Shown here one piece after another: positions 38,401-51,745 of a DNA stretch of 64,000 nucleotides (positions within the stretch are counted from its first letter, which is position 1; each line of letters opens with the position of its first letter). Origin of the DNA: Pelecanus crispus. Its lineage: Eukaryota > Chordata > Aves > Pelecaniformes > Pelecanidae. A model generated the notes under the pieces. The model was not told the origin of the DNA. It did no database searches and saw nothing but the letters and a program-made list of their open reading frames with translations. The DNA is taken from contig NC_134649.1 in assembly GCF_030463565.1 (NCBI RefSeq), positions 39,209,044-39,273,043 of the forward strand, in the 5' to 3' direction. Both the position numbers and the translations under genes were made by a program.

Positions 38401-41400
38401 TCTGCTCGAATCAGACAGTGGCAGACTTGTGCATACAGCAATGACAAGAAACGCAGATTGCAGCGGAGCAAGAGATGAAACACCCAAGCCCTTGGGATCA
38501 GATGAGCCCACTGTCAAATTGGTACCTCCATTCTTTATGGGCTGTTGGGCGTTTAGATTTAATTCCCCATCCTCTTCCTCAAGGCCTGCCGAGGAGATCC
38601 TGCTTCTGCCAAGTGATCAGTGATGTTGCTCGTTTGAGGTCCGTGGGCAAAGCTGACAGCAATGATGCCTTCAGCTCTGTGCAGAGGTGCAGGTTGAGAG
38701 GAGACATGGAGTGGGCCCCACAACAAACTTACAGTAGTGTTGCCTCAAGTAACATTGTGCAGCCAAGACTACGGATTTTAGGAAATGAATGAATTTAACA
38801 TTTATTCATGAGTGCAGTCTGGAGGATTCTTAACATCTTTTTCACTAACAACAACAAAATTGGCATTCCAAAATACAGAAAAGATACCAAATACCAAAGG
38901 GATATCCTATTGAGGGAGAGGAAATCAAGTTGATTTGACTCCAGAAATCAAAATTGAATACTTAGAATATTTCTCTCTGTACAATTGATATAATCTTTTT
39001 TTATTATTATTTTTGCAAACAAAAACTACACTTCAGTTTTCTTTTCCTTTTTTTTTTTTTTCCCCCTTATTTTATTTTAAAATAACTCAATATCTTGGTC
39101 ATGAAGGTGAAGTGAATGGTGCTGACTTTCCTTCTCGGACTTTCCTGAGGAAACAAACTTATCAACAAAGAGGTAATGGTGACCAGACCTGGACTAATAA
39201 AGCTCTAATAAGGTACAACACGTTGCCTTAAGGTATGTCAGAGCTTAGCCCACATTTTTATCTGACCTTAACCTCAAGTCCCTGTACTGAAGCAGTGGCA
39301 CAGAGCTCTCTGATTCCCAGGCTGATTATTGATCAGCCTCAAATGTCCAGGCCCCAGAGTAGAGTCACCCTGAAACCCTTCAATGGGAAGGAAACTCATT
39401 TTGAGCAATTCCTGTGTAAGAAGTACAGCTTAACAGCACTGCGTGCTTTTCTTGTGCATGGCACAAGCCTTTGTGTGTGCCCAGGGTTCCTTCCAGTCTT
39501 CTCCTGTTCCAGATCTCCCAGCCTTTCTGCACCTACATCTCTCCTTTGAGCTCCTTGCTTCCCAGCAGGAACTGGGAAGTTTGTATCCATTTTTTCCTGA
39601 TTCTTGTCAGTATGAGAGATATCCTAGTTACCAGGTTAGATCTGAATACCAGACATCCTACATCTGCAGGAAAATAGGCGCTGCGTGGTTATTTCCCCTG
39701 TCTCTCTTAAGTGCGTTTTTCCCTCTTGTATTCAAACAGAGCACTTGATCTTTCTTAGACAATTTCTCTCTCTCATTCTTTTCTCTTGTAGTCTCCCACA
39801 GCAAGGTCTCAAAAGTTATCTAATAAACATGGATGTTATGACATCCTCCCACAATAACTCTAAATATCATACAGGAAACATCACCTAATAAATGATATAA
39901 TTACTGCAAAGACAAAAACCAGCATGCCTGAAAACACACAGTAAGTTGTTCTTTATCTTGTTGTACAAATTATTGCAATCTTTTTCTTGGGTGATTTGTT
40001 TTGTCTTGCTTTGCTTTTCAAGCTCTTCTTTTGCCTCATTGTTTGTGATCATGTGCAAGAAATGTATATCTCCAGGCACAGAAATATAAAGCGCAGTTGT
40101 TCTGAGCTGCCACGGGAATGCAGGTCCACCCAGTTAATTTTTTCCCATTGTACTGGGTGGAGTGGCTCCGCAGACACACTCATATACACACCCTTTCTTT
40201 TTTGGTACTGTTAATTATTTTAAGCTACGCTTCAGGTTGGTAGCATAGCTTATTACTGTGGAAAATTGGCACTTTCTCTCCTTCTGTGGTGACTAGTAAG
40301 TTATGAAAAGCTTTTTAGCTTGATTTATTCTGACTTTTGCCATGTCTTGCTGATTTATCTATTATGCTCTAAAATAAGGCCAATTAAACCCAGCAGTTAA
40401 ACCAGGCAGACAGAAGGGCATGCATTTCCCTACCTAAAAGGTACTTCTGAAACAAAAAGACAGGCTTTAAGCCAGTAAATGGTATCTTTTGCTTTGAACT
40501 AAGGACAGCACCGTACAATTATCGTTGACTCTGTTGTCATGGGCGCATCGCATTATCACTCTGCTTTGCTTTGTTATTACATTCAGTCAAAGCAGTGAAA
40601 TACAAAGGAGAATGCTGCTCTGTCAAGTGCTCCAAGGATGGGATTGCTGAATGCTGTATTTTAATAATCTGCCTTGTTCACATGAGCCGAGCCAGCCTCA
40701 GCCAAAGCAGAGAGCAGTTGTTGGCCAACCAAAACACAGCTGTTGTAGCTCATTTTGAAGTCTACCAGCCTTTCTGCTGTCCCTTTTCAGAGATTAAGCT
40801 TAATCTGGAGGCGAGGTTTATGTCACCTTATTCAAGAAGAGTTTCACTGACAGCCTTGGAGTTTTTTCCTCTTTGCCTCATCCTTTGTGGTTTTGGCAGG
40901 GAAACAGCTTTAATAGAAACATACCCAGGCAAAAAGCAAAACTGTAAAACCTGCGTGGTTCTGCCACACGACCAGCAGCCAGGCCACAGCCATGCAAGCG
41001 GCCAGGGAATTCACAAGCTTTTGGAGAAAAATGCAAGCTGGTATTTTGGTATGCTATCACAACCAGAGAAACCCAACCATCCTGTGTGATTTGAGCCAAT
41101 AGGCACATGCACAAAATGGAAGCTGTGTTTTAATCTGAGTTCTATTTCCATTTTTTTAGCTTTCTCTGAAGCCCAAGTGAAATTGAAGTGTGGGAGAGGA
41201 GGCAGTTGTCTAATCCATATGGATCAAAATTTCATAAAATACTAAGTGAGTTGCAGGAAAACGAAGCAGCTGAGCTTCACCAGCCTGCCTGCCTCTTTCC
41301 GTGGCCTCATCTGCGTTATGCAAAAGCCAAATCAGAGTTATAAGTAACTCTGCTCCACTTCCAAGAAACTCATCACGTTGGTTTATCCAGAAGGGCTTCT

Positions 41401-44120
41401 ATACCAAAGATAGCCTCTGGTGTGTGGGTTACGTTTCAGGTCTGCTTTTAGAAGAAAGCTGTTCCAAGAGAAGCTGAATGTCTGTCTTCAGGTCTGTGAT
41501 TATTCTGAAAGCCTGGATTTGAGCTTTTTTTACTGCCTGCGTGTCACAGCACTTTTCTAATGACCACTGGTTGCTGCCTCAGTTGAATAAGATTCCCAGA
41601 TTTACCAGGAAAGAGAGAAGCCCTCCACCCTTGGTTCTTTTTCATTTTATAATTATCTGCTCTTTCTCTAGAGTTGCTCTTTTATCCTTATGTTTTGGTC
41701 TTGCCTGGATGTGCCCAGTGCCTTGCAATTAAAACAAAGCGGCTCTATATAGTTCACAATCTAAGATCACATGATGCAAACCCTTGCTCATTAGAGCAAT
41801 CCCACCAGAGTGAATAAGGCTGTTTCACATCAGGTCTGCTTACTTGGTGAAGTTTAGTAGGTTCTGACCTTAAGTTACATGTTTAAAATGTCAGCAAAAT
41901 GCTTTCTGACTCACTGTTAATAGTATAATTGCTAATGGGATGAATCTCTAAAAAACAGAACCAAATATGTTTATATAACAATCAGAAAACTTTCATTCCT
42001 AAAGGGAAGGAACAGTTGTACTTTCAACATCACTTGTGTTTTGGCCTGGAGGTGTCCTATGTGCTGTGCCAAAAAGTAATAATTAAAGGGACACGGCTGA
42101 CATAAAATTAAATTTATTGAAATTCCTTACCTGTGCTACTTGGCAATGCACTAGGGTGTTCAGAGTGAAGAGTTTTATAAAATAAGTTTGTTTTGCACCA
42201 CTTAGGCTCCTTGTTCTTTCTGCAGTGCTCAGTTTTGAGCATAAAATCCATTTTTTCTGGTTTCACTTCTAGTTTGTGTTCGATCACTCGGTGTTTCTGT
42301 GCTGTATGTGTTCTGAATTTAAAAGACATCTGCTTCACTTCAGCTGTATCCCCCACTGTCAGTCTTTGCTTCCTCCTCTTATATGCACGCTAAAATATTG
42401 TTGGCATGAATATGCAAGGAAAGTAAATACAAAGCCAGCACCACAGATAATTGCTGATCCTTTTAAAGTGTCCAAACCTCTCGTGAGGTCTTTGATGCAG
42501 AGGCTGTTAAGCAAGACAGACTAAGATTTGACTGCTCTCTTTGCAAGCAACAAGAGCAAGCATCTGCAATTACTTTATGAAAACAACCACTGGTGAGAAT
42601 TACAAATCAATACATGCAATGTGTTTAGTATATTTTATTTTCATGAAACCCTGCTTCACACAGCATTTGGAGTTTCTCAGCTGCCTTGTTAGATCCCTGG
42701 GATCAAGGCACGGTGACAAAGGAGTGAGCTGCCTCCTCTGCAGCTGGGATCACGTGGCAGATGCTGCAAGCAATCCTGCAAATTTTGCTGATTTATTTTT
42801 TGGTGTTTCCCCTAAATGGATGGTGTTGCAAGTAATTCACTGGAAATGACAATTCACTTGGCCAAGTGTTTGCGAGTAAAATCGCAAGAGATCTGCATTT
42901 AAATTAAAAGGGAAAAAAAGTGTACAAATGCATAATGCTGAGTCCACAGGCAGGCGTGACCCTTTTGCCAGTGTCCGATCAGGCCAGACAGGGGCCGAGC
43001 TGTGTTAGCATGCAGGTTGTGCTGAGCAGACATGCCCCGTCCAGATGTTGGCACCCTTCCACACCGAGAGAGCCTTGGATGGAGAGGAGGGAGTTGACTC
43101 CCACCCCCACGTTTGTGTGCGGAGGGCTCCAACCCGCAGCAGTGGGCTCAGTGCCATGCTCACGCAGCCCAATGGCTTCTGGCCTGGAGCTGGCTTGCAT
43201 TTGGCCAGCTAAAAACCCAGCCGGAGGAATTTATATCCATCTGCACCCATGGCCCCTTACTGCTCAGGGTGCAGTTTGAGGTTAAAGCTAAAACAATCCT
43301 TTTTCTAGGAACAATGCCCTGGGCAAGGCCTGTCTGATCCAGAAGATTTGATGTTCTTAAGGAAAGAAAAAAAGAAAAAAACAACCTTCTTCAAAGCCAT
43401 GCCTTTCCCCCACTTATAGAGGTTGTAACAAAAGGGTCTTGTGATCTTGCAATAGCCTGCTCTGTCAGTGAACTCCTTGTAACAAGTCCAGAGAGGGGGG
43501 AAAACAGCCAAAAAGCAAAATGCCAGCAGAAAGTGTAAGGTCAGCTTGAATAACGGATATACTTGAGAAAACCACGTCCTGCTCGTAAGGATTGCTGAAA
43601 CTGAAATGGAGGATCTGAGCACCAAATTGGTCTCTGCCAGGGAGCTATCCCTTTCTCTGCAGGGAGAAAGGTTTTGGACAACCAAAACAGGAACAGTGCA
43701 CGCTTCCTAAGATTCAAAAGAGAATTGTGAAATAAATACTAGAAATATTTAGGTTGTGTAAATGTTCAGTTGGGTCAAAAGCCAACGGAAAGTGCTCTGC
43801 AAGAGCCAGGCCAGTCTGCCCAACGTGGCTAGCAGTCAGCAGGCTTTGTAATCAGCAGATTAATGACCTCCAGAGAAACGTCCCCTGCTGACAATTTACT
43901 TCTGACTGATTTCAGCCATACATCTTCTGATGCAGCTCCTTTCAGTTTGGTGTGGTTGACTGTCCAGCATGTGTTACACGGGACATTTAGAGGAATTCAT
44001 TATAGCCACAGCGCTGGTGAGCGGGCAACTGGGAGAAGCTCCTGGCAGAGTGGCACTGCTGGGGGTATAACGCTTCTGCTCCAAAGGGGTGGGTGCTTTG
44101 CTGTAGCTGTCTTATGCCTC

Positions 44121-44141
44121 TTTTTTTTTTTTTTTTTTTTT
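44121..44141. repeat. Poly-T tract (T21)
   Basis: A run of 21 T. It could be the antisense of an old A-tail, but nothing to its left reads as a recognisable retroposed gene. Confidence 0.8.
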
Positions 44142-45157
44142 AAATCTCTTTCAGCCTTGGTTTGTAATTCTTCTAACGAGTTTGCTGTGTTTTTTTATTC
44201 CAGGACTCAGTAATTGCTTGGCTTCTTTCCAGTTGATGCTTCCCAAGCACAAAGAGGGAAGTGTGCTCTTCTGTATTAGGGCTTTTATATATATTCCTTC
44301 CCTTAAATGAAATGAAGGGGGGGTTTGTCTGCACAGTGTGTTGGAGGGGTAGGGGGGAGCCTACAATGCCCACGAGGTTCAAGGGTGAATTTAGTCAAAA
44401 TTACAGGCACACGCAGGGGATGTTTTTGGGAGAATGTGGTGCCTTTGTGGACCTGAGCAGACTTGGCAGCTTAGTGTGGCATCGGTACAGCTGCCGGGGG
44501 CTCGGTCCCTCCAGATGCACACAGGCGCTCGGCAGGAGAGGCTCCTGCTGTTCATGAGCGGCTGGGGGGGATTGGAGAGCACACTCTGCTCTTGGCTGCT
44601 CTTTAAAGAGCAGCATAACCTCTCCGCAGATAGATGTTGTCTTTGTACTAGAAATGGTATTATTCCCTATGTCAGTCAGCAACATCCTGAGCAGGTTTGG
44701 ATGTAAATATCCTGATATAATAGCCTGAGCTTGATCTGCACTGGACCTGGTCTCCTGCTACAGTGGGCATCCTTGGGAAAGTGAGGGTTTTTGGGGTTAC
44801 AACATTCCTGGCATGGGGACAAAGTGCGGTGCATCTCTGCAAAATGCTCCTGCTCCCACGGTGAAGGTGTGCTCCCCAGGAAGAATGCCTCATTTTCCTG
44901 AAATCCAGCCAGTTTCTCTGCAACATTTCATTGCTAATGTCCAAATGCATATCCAAGCAGGCTGGCCTGTGTGCTACAATAGAGAACAAAACCACTGTGA
45001 GAGCTTGTTTGGACTGAATTGTACATGCGCACAAGGGAGAACCTGCTAAAATGATAAAAACCCAGGCTATGTACCCATGCTCATGTTTTGCTGCACTGAC
45101 AATATAATATTTCCAGGGACAAGTTGAAGCAAAGAGACGGGTTTACCCTTTACTCCA

Positions 45158-45181
45158 GAAGTGAACTTAAAGTGAACTTAC
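45158..45181 (-). promoter_or_regulatory. Candidate DR5 nuclear-receptor element
   Basis: The plus strand carries a tandem pair of AAGTGAACTTA units (45159-45169 and 45170-45180). On the minus strand this reads as AGTTCA, five bases, AGTTCA: a direct repeat of the nuclear-receptor half-site AGKTCA with 5-base spacing. DR5 is the classical geometry for retinoic acid receptor/RXR binding. This is a sequence match only; it lies 16 kb upstream of the sulfotransferase exon and could be coincidental. Confidence 0.3.
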
Positions 45182-46339
45182 ATTCTGAGATGTGTAAGTA
45201 AAAGAACTTGAACAGAACAAAAAAAAATTGGATTAGTAGTTAAAGGTATCTTGCAGGAGATAAGTTGGCAGGAGTCTAGCTGATTTAACATTAACACCCA
45301 GAAAGCATAAGAGGCATAAGAGGCTGTAAGTTAACCATGAGAGATCATTAACTTCCATCTCCTTTCACCTACGGAAATTATTTTCCTCCCATTCTTCGGG
45401 ACCTTTTGAATGTAATCAAAATGTAACTCAGCTTTTCAATTCAGAGAAACCTTTTAATTCTGCCTGTGTATGAAACACTTCATACCATAGTGTGGCACTT
45501 CATAGTAAATTAAATTAACTCTTCTGTATACTCCTGAACTGTGAGAGACCCTCAATAAATAAAATAATTCTGCAAATAAAGAGAATTTAGTAGAAGGCTG
45601 AATGTTTTCCATTCACCTCAGAGACATGGAGATCAGTGTTACCCTCACATGCCTGTGTAGGTACCTGTGAAGGTTCAGCCAGATGCCTGACTTCTCTGCA
45701 ACTCTCTTTCTCTCCTTTTCCTTCAGAGCAAAACCTGCTGTCTTCTGAAACCACCCTGGAGACAGCGACTGCAGCTTGCCTGGCTGCTCCAGGAAGTCCT
45801 GCATTGCTTCCCATCTGCGCACTGGGCTGCAGAAGGAGTCCTCACCCTTTCCAGGTAATTTTTCAGGTCAGTAAAACAGGCAGAAAAACCCTTCAGGTCC
45901 ATGACACGCTCATGGGATGAATATTCAGCACAAGCTAAGAGCAGGCTGTTTTTCTTGGCAGCGTGCAAGCTTGCAGCACAGGGGGTGTCCCCGTGGGTTT
46001 CATTTTGGAGGGATCCTCTGTCACAACACGGAGTGCTTCTTGGAGTGTGTGTTTGAAACCATTTGTCTTCCTGCAACATGTGATTGCTGCTGCCCTAACA
46101 GGGTGCAGGACAGGCAGGGATCACCTACCAGCACCCTCAGAAAAATTATATCTGCTCATCCTCAGAGGCTGGCCTTCAGCACTGATCCCATGGCTCTCAG
46201 CACCACTAGCCTTCTAGGGAGGTGGGAGAGGGAGACTGGTTTGATAATAAACCTGGATGTCCCACAGAGAAGCTTCTCTACATGGGGATTAGGAGGGAGC
46301 ACATTAACTTTTTGGAGTAAACCGCTAGGAATCAAGTTA

Positions 46340-46405
46340 CCTGGATCCTCTGTTTTGCTCTGCCACTGACTCATTCTTCCATCACAGGCAAGTCGCTTCA
46401 CCTTG
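46340..46405 (+). mobile_element. MIR-like core remnant
   Basis: TTTTGCTCTGCCACTGAC, then about 20 bases later GGCAAGTCGCTTCACCTT, matches the classical MIR core (AGCTCTGCCACTTAC ... GGCAAGTCACTTAACCT) in order and spacing. About 65 bases are recognisable; the rest has decayed. Confidence 0.5.
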
Positions 46406-49400
46406 ATGCAAGGATTAGTGAGAACATGCCTCCAGGAGAAAAGTCTGTCTCATGCCTTTCTAGTAATGGCTATATTTACTTTCTACTTTGTCCACGTTCA
46501 CTTGTTGTGGAGTTATGGCTTTCATGTTTGGAAGAGGATAGTGTGGATTAGAAGTCCATGTTACAAGAGCCAAATGTGTAACAGAGGTTTTAAAATGGTA
46601 GTGAATGGGTAATTGGTTAAAGAGTGAGTTAAATGGAAAGGAACCGGTGGCTACTGGTAGGGCACAGAGCTCCGTGTTCTCACCTCATCAGCACACAGAA
46701 GTGTTTATGGGGCTCCTACAAAGCTTTCAAGATCCATTGTATGCTTGACTGTGTACTTTTTGCCATAAAGAGCCATAAATGCATCATGTTCCCCATGGCA
46801 TTAGCTTGTCTGGCAACATGGCCCCTTCTGAATTGTGTTTTTATAGTGGCATCACTAAAACCTTTTGGAGCTTGCTATGAAGCATTGAGTATGACCTTTC
46901 CAAAGCAGAAGTGTGGTGGGAAACTGCTGACACCCCTGGGCCAGTGGGCTTTCCTCCTGCCTACGCTAGCTTTGGGAAGTTCTGCTGAATGTGTGAGCAG
47001 AGCTCTGCATTCACAGCTGCTTCCCTTTTGGTTTTACGTAGGACTTGCGCAGTATGGTAAACTGGGAACAGAGCTTGCCAGTGAGTGTGGCTTTGGGGGA
47101 CTGCTGTTACTTTGACGAGATGCTTGGGGGGACAATCTTTTGCACATCTTTTTGATGTGCTTGAATACAAGTCTGATCCCAAAGGGTATCGCCCTGCAAA
47201 CATCCATCCCAGTGAGTCTTCAGGGTTCTTCGTGTTTGAAGTTACTTGGACAATTCAGCTGTCTTGCTTAGGTAATAGCTATAATATTGCCCTAGAATCT
47301 GGTTGAAGAATTTAAATTCAAAACCCAGGATGCTGTCATTATACTAATCTCTTTTTACGCAACTGTCAATCCAACCTTGAGGCTGGTGCACCCACTGTGT
47401 GCTCCTTCTGTGCACCACTGCTTTCCATCATCTCCTTCTCTAACCTCAGTCCCCTACACAGCTCTGTCTAAATCTTTATACAAACTATACCCACACCTTC
47501 ATCCTCAAATTTCTAATGCCAAGAAGCCACAGCACCTGTCTACCGACCCAGCGGCATCCCCTGACGTTTCCACTCCTGTCCTCTGTGTTGGAATGGGTAA
47601 TAAAAATGCTGCTCATTTCATCTTTATTAGGCTTTTCAAAAAGGCTTGGAAAATGAGATGCTGTCTATCTGAGGGGGTCTCAAAATTCATAGGCTCAGTT
47701 AACTGCATGGATTAGAAACCACCTGGAGGGCTTTTTTTTGATCTGTGAAAATTTAAATTCAGCAACCAGTGTTTCTTCTGCAAGAGAGGGTGAAATTACC
47801 ACCTCTCAACTCCAAGGAAAAAGCTGCTTTCCCTGACTTCCTTACAATGCTTTAGGTGTTAGTGATTAACAGTATCAGCCTTCATTTCTGTCTTCGTCAT
47901 CGCAATACTAGATTTTGTGCATATGGTAAGTGATGCAGGTACACCACCTATTGTTAAAATAGACCAGCACTTCCAGCAACAATAATTCACTTCAGCTGCT
48001 TACAGTTTTGCCAAATTGCAACTATTTGGGTTGAAACTTCCCCAAAAGAGAGTGTCTGCTTCATGCTGATTAATTTGCTTTAAATTTCAGCAAAAATGTT
48101 TCAGCTGTTCTTTGACCAAGATTAAGGAGATGTATTATTGAATGTTGTTCTTACTACTTACTGGGTTATGGTGGAGGTTTCTCTCCCTTTTGTAAAAGAA
48201 ATTCTACCACCCACATGTGTTGGACTTGAAGCGTGTCATGTCTTGGATGTGTTTCCTGGTGTCAGACAGGGCTGTCCTGAGAGCCTGTATGAAATGAATG
48301 GTAAAATCACAGCCCATTTAATTGCCTCCTGTTACAGTCTGTCTCCTGGATAACTTGCTTTCCCTGTTCCTGTCCTCTCTCCCACCATCCAAGCCGAGTA
48401 GCTCGCTGCTCTCCCCTCTCTCCCTCTTTTCACCAAATCCATGTGGGTCTCATCTCCCCTTCCCCTCTGTGTGGCAGGGCTGGATCCTTGCAAATCTGTC
48501 CTTGGCCCCTGAACTGGGGGACAGTGATAGGAGAGCATCTCATGTGGTCAGACGTACCTTTTTCCCCTCCCTCAAGTCAGCAAACAGGCTGATTTTACTT
48601 GATTGTGTAGGTTTGGACAATCGCATTTTGATTCCCAGTTGTTACAACCCCTCTGGAGTCAGCCACCAAAACTGGGAGATGACATTGCCTTTCCCACTTG
48701 CTCAATATCTTCCCTTGCTGCCAGGTTCATTCCTGTCCCAGACTACCGTTCTGGCACCGGCCTCTACCCAGGTGTGTGTAGGGGTCCTGGGAACTGAGGT
48801 GATTCAGATGCTGATTTGGTACCAAGTCCCGTACTGTCAGAAATGGCACCTTCTGCATCTGGAGAGGGTTTGAACACTGATCTCCTGGGAAATGCTCATG
48901 CTAAGTGGGTTTCTTCAGCTTGACGATTGATTTTGCAGCCAGTATTCTTGAGGGCAGGTGGGTGGAAGGGTTTTTTGGACAAAGAGAAAAACAGATCTCT
49001 GAAGCTAGTTAAGGAAAGATTTCCCCCCCCCTATTTTGCACTTAATATGATTTAAAGTGGGCAAGAAAGGCTTGGTACAGGAGAACAGAGGTATTCACAT
49101 CTGTCACTGCAACTAAAGGGGGCTTTCTCTGAACGCAGCCCAAAAAGTCAGGTGAATTTGCTTTCACTGCCATTGGATCTTTCACCAAAGTACTGTTTTT
49201 AAAGCATTTGGCTCCCCAGCAGGATTTCCCACTCTGGTTTCCATGAGATTAATTATTTCAAAAGCTGGAGTGGATGGAAAGTTTTGTTGGCTAAGTCTAT
49301 ATATAAAACAGCACTACTTCTCTGTGCAGGAAAAGCTGATACTTTCAGCACTGCCATGTGTTTCTGTACAGTCTAGTGTTTCACTCAGCTGTTACATATT

Positions 49401-51679
49401 CTTACCTTATTCAGCCGTTATTTAACACATTAAGGAAGCACATGAAGTGGTCTCATGTTGCTATTGATTGATACCTTTTCCTTTATAGTCTTCTCATAGT
49501 AAATTTTTAAGATTCACTGTCACATTCACAAGTGTCAACATGCAGTTGCAGATCAGACTTCTTTGAACTCAGGACAGGTGTTTGAGACACTGCGTTCAAA
49601 ACAAGGAGACTTTGCTTTGTGTCATTCATTTCCATTCCTAGCCTTGGTCACAAAGGCTGGGATTTAGGATTAGGTTTCTCCCTACTGTGCACTTGTCCTG
49701 ACTGATTGCAGAATACATATCAGACACTTCAGCTGAGAATGGTTTTCTTTTCTTGGCTTCTGCACAGTCCTATTAAGATTTCATTGGAAAATGTTAACTA
49801 ATAAAGTATATCCCTTCTTCAGCTAAAGCTGTAGCGACACATAGCTATAAATTCCTGTGTAGTCAAACAGTGGCTCACGAGATCCATGGAGTCATGCCCG
49901 CTTTGTCAAGCTTTGGAAATCTTGAGAGAAGGTCCTGGAAAGCCAGCATTAGCCTTGACTGCATGCTTGGCTTGTTTAGCACCATGAATCTCTGCTGGGT
50001 TCTGCAGGAATCGTTTGGTTGGCTACAAACCAACTACCAGAGGAAATATAGCTAAGAGAGCAGAACAGGCAAGGACATTAAAGCCATATATACTGCACTG
50101 CAGTGTGGATGAGAATTAACTGTCAGAATAACACAGCTTTATTATACTTTTTTTTTTTTTTCCCCAATTCCTAATCTTTTCATTGTATGGAGCCAGAAAT
50201 ATGGGCCAGCCATATTTCTAGGTAATGTATAATCATGGTTCCCTCTCATTGATTATCTTACTGCCCAGTTACAGCTGCTTTGCTGGGCAGCACGAAGCTT
50301 TTCCACATGGTCTCTGGGCATCATTAAAAACCAACATGAGCTTGGTGCTTCCAGCCCAGAGGGATTTGATCCCCCGTCAGCACAGGGCTGATGCACAGCA
50401 GCAGCCACTGGATCTCACCAGCTTCATGGTGCAAAGGGGAGCTCTGAACGGCGGGCCTCAGGCTTCATGCACCATGCAAGCTTGGATGAGGGCCATGTTG
50501 CAGTACTGTAGTGATTTATATTTCATTCCGAGCATGTCCTTCTCTGCCACCCCTGCAATTTGAGCAGCATTTTTTTATTTCCTCATTAGTTATTAGGTAT
50601 TCCTAGTCTTGCTTTGATAAAACCAGGAGGCTGGAGGCAGCTCTACTCCCCCATCTCATGTTTGGGAGAACCCTCTGAAGGACTGGAGGACTGCACTACT
50701 GAATTGTTGGGCAGGGGCATTTCAGGGCATAAGCCACAGGGAAGCTGACTGAAGCACTTTGTTCAAGCTCCTCCACTCCGTTAGCTCGAGGATGCCAAAT
50801 GGAAGTAAAACAGAGCAAGCTTCAGTGCAGTTCTCATTGCTTCAGGTTTTAAACATTGCCACATACGCCTGAGCTATCTTGTACTGTGTTCGGCTGGTGT
50901 TTTCTGAACATGCCTCCATTAAAAGAGATAATCATGTTTTGTTTAAATTCATTTCTGAAGTTTGAAAATCAATTTCTTTTTAAGACTGCCCAGTTCCCTG
51001 AATTGAACCTCTGCACAGTAGCATATTCAGTTTCTGCTGTAACCTGCTACTGCTGCTTTTAGCTGTAGCTTTAACTGCAGAAATAACAACCAAAAAAAAA
51101 ACCCAAAACCAAGCCTACTATTTGCTTCATTTTTTTTCTAATTTTTTTCGATGACACTGGCTGCACTGTTAGTTGGAAAGAAGGTTTGGGGAAGGCATAT
51201 GAGTGTGCTTTCTTCCTCAGCTGAGAGAGGCATTTGAATTCTCTCTGGCTTTGCTGAAATCACAGTATTGCTGACAACATCTGTAGAAAAGAATTAGCTT
51301 TTTCTCTCCCCCCTTACTGAAAGCAAACTTTAGAGAAGGTCAGGCTCATGGGTCTTTCTGTGGGTTATTTTAACTACACTGAAAAGTGTAGAGCCTGTCT
51401 CACTGCAACCAGCTGGAAATATAGCAAACGCTTAAAAAGTACAGGAGCTAGCTGCCATCAATATATAGATTTGGTAACAGTCAGACTGTTCTTTAACGTT
51501 TTCAGCAGTGCTAACATTACAAGCCAAGAGCTCTGAGAGAAGCCTGCCATGCCCTGAGCAGTGTGGAGCATCAGTAACTCAGCCAGACAGACTATCTGCG
51601 CTTAAATGGGAGGTCACCTTGTGGGTCATACCAGTACCTCCTCCAGGGTTGCCTGTGGTAAGGTTGACAGGCATATTCT
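46406..51679. other. Gene-free interval
   Basis: About 5.3 kb without a supportable gene. Open frames of up to 183 codons (48322-48873) and 160 codons (46633-47115) are present, but they carry no recognisable domain and have ordinary intergenic composition. A short hairpin at 50193-50222 follows a T run at about 50148-50161. Confidence 0.6.
50193..50222. repeat. Compact inverted repeat (potential hairpin)
   Basis: AGAAATATGG (50195-50204) and CCATATTTCT (50210-50219) are perfect reverse complements around a 5-base loop. CC at 50193-50194 and GG at 50221-50222 extend the stem past a single bulged A. Function unknown. Confidence 0.6.
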
Positions 51680-51745
51680 CACTGGGCTGCAACTGACTTG
51701 ATGATCTTAAAGGTCGCTTCCAACCTAAATGATTCTATGCTTCTA
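51680..51745 (+). mobile_element. CR1 3' end fragment
   Basis: TGGGCTGCAACTGACTTGATGATCTTAAAGG, then TTCCAACCTAAATGATTCTATG, is the plus-strand CR1 3' terminus. It is of the AACCTAAAT type seen at 13.6 kb. The second octamer has decayed to CTTCTA. No coding part is left. Confidence 0.88.

Larger units (their letters stand above)
33036..46339. other. Gene-free interval
   Basis: About 13 kb with no supportable gene. The open frames at 40571-41089 (plus, 172 codons) and 38264-38623 (plus) carry no recognisable domain. Local features are a purine (GGA) tract at 35429-35455, a bulged hairpin at 34530-34588, T runs at 39048-39061 and 44121-44141, and a DR5-type repeat at 45158-45181. Several blocks (34.5-34.8, 40.5-40.95 and 42.7-42.9 kb) are compositionally complex and could be conserved non-coding sequence, which alignment would have to show. 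Confidence 0.6.

Noticed and set aside
40571..41089. 172-codon plus-strand frame
   Set aside because: No family resemblance and no matching splice context. Kept only as a candidate conserved block.
48322..48873. 183-codon plus-strand frame
   Set aside because: Its N-terminal Ser/Leu/Pro run comes from a CT-rich tract. No domain, and overlapping frames on both strands.
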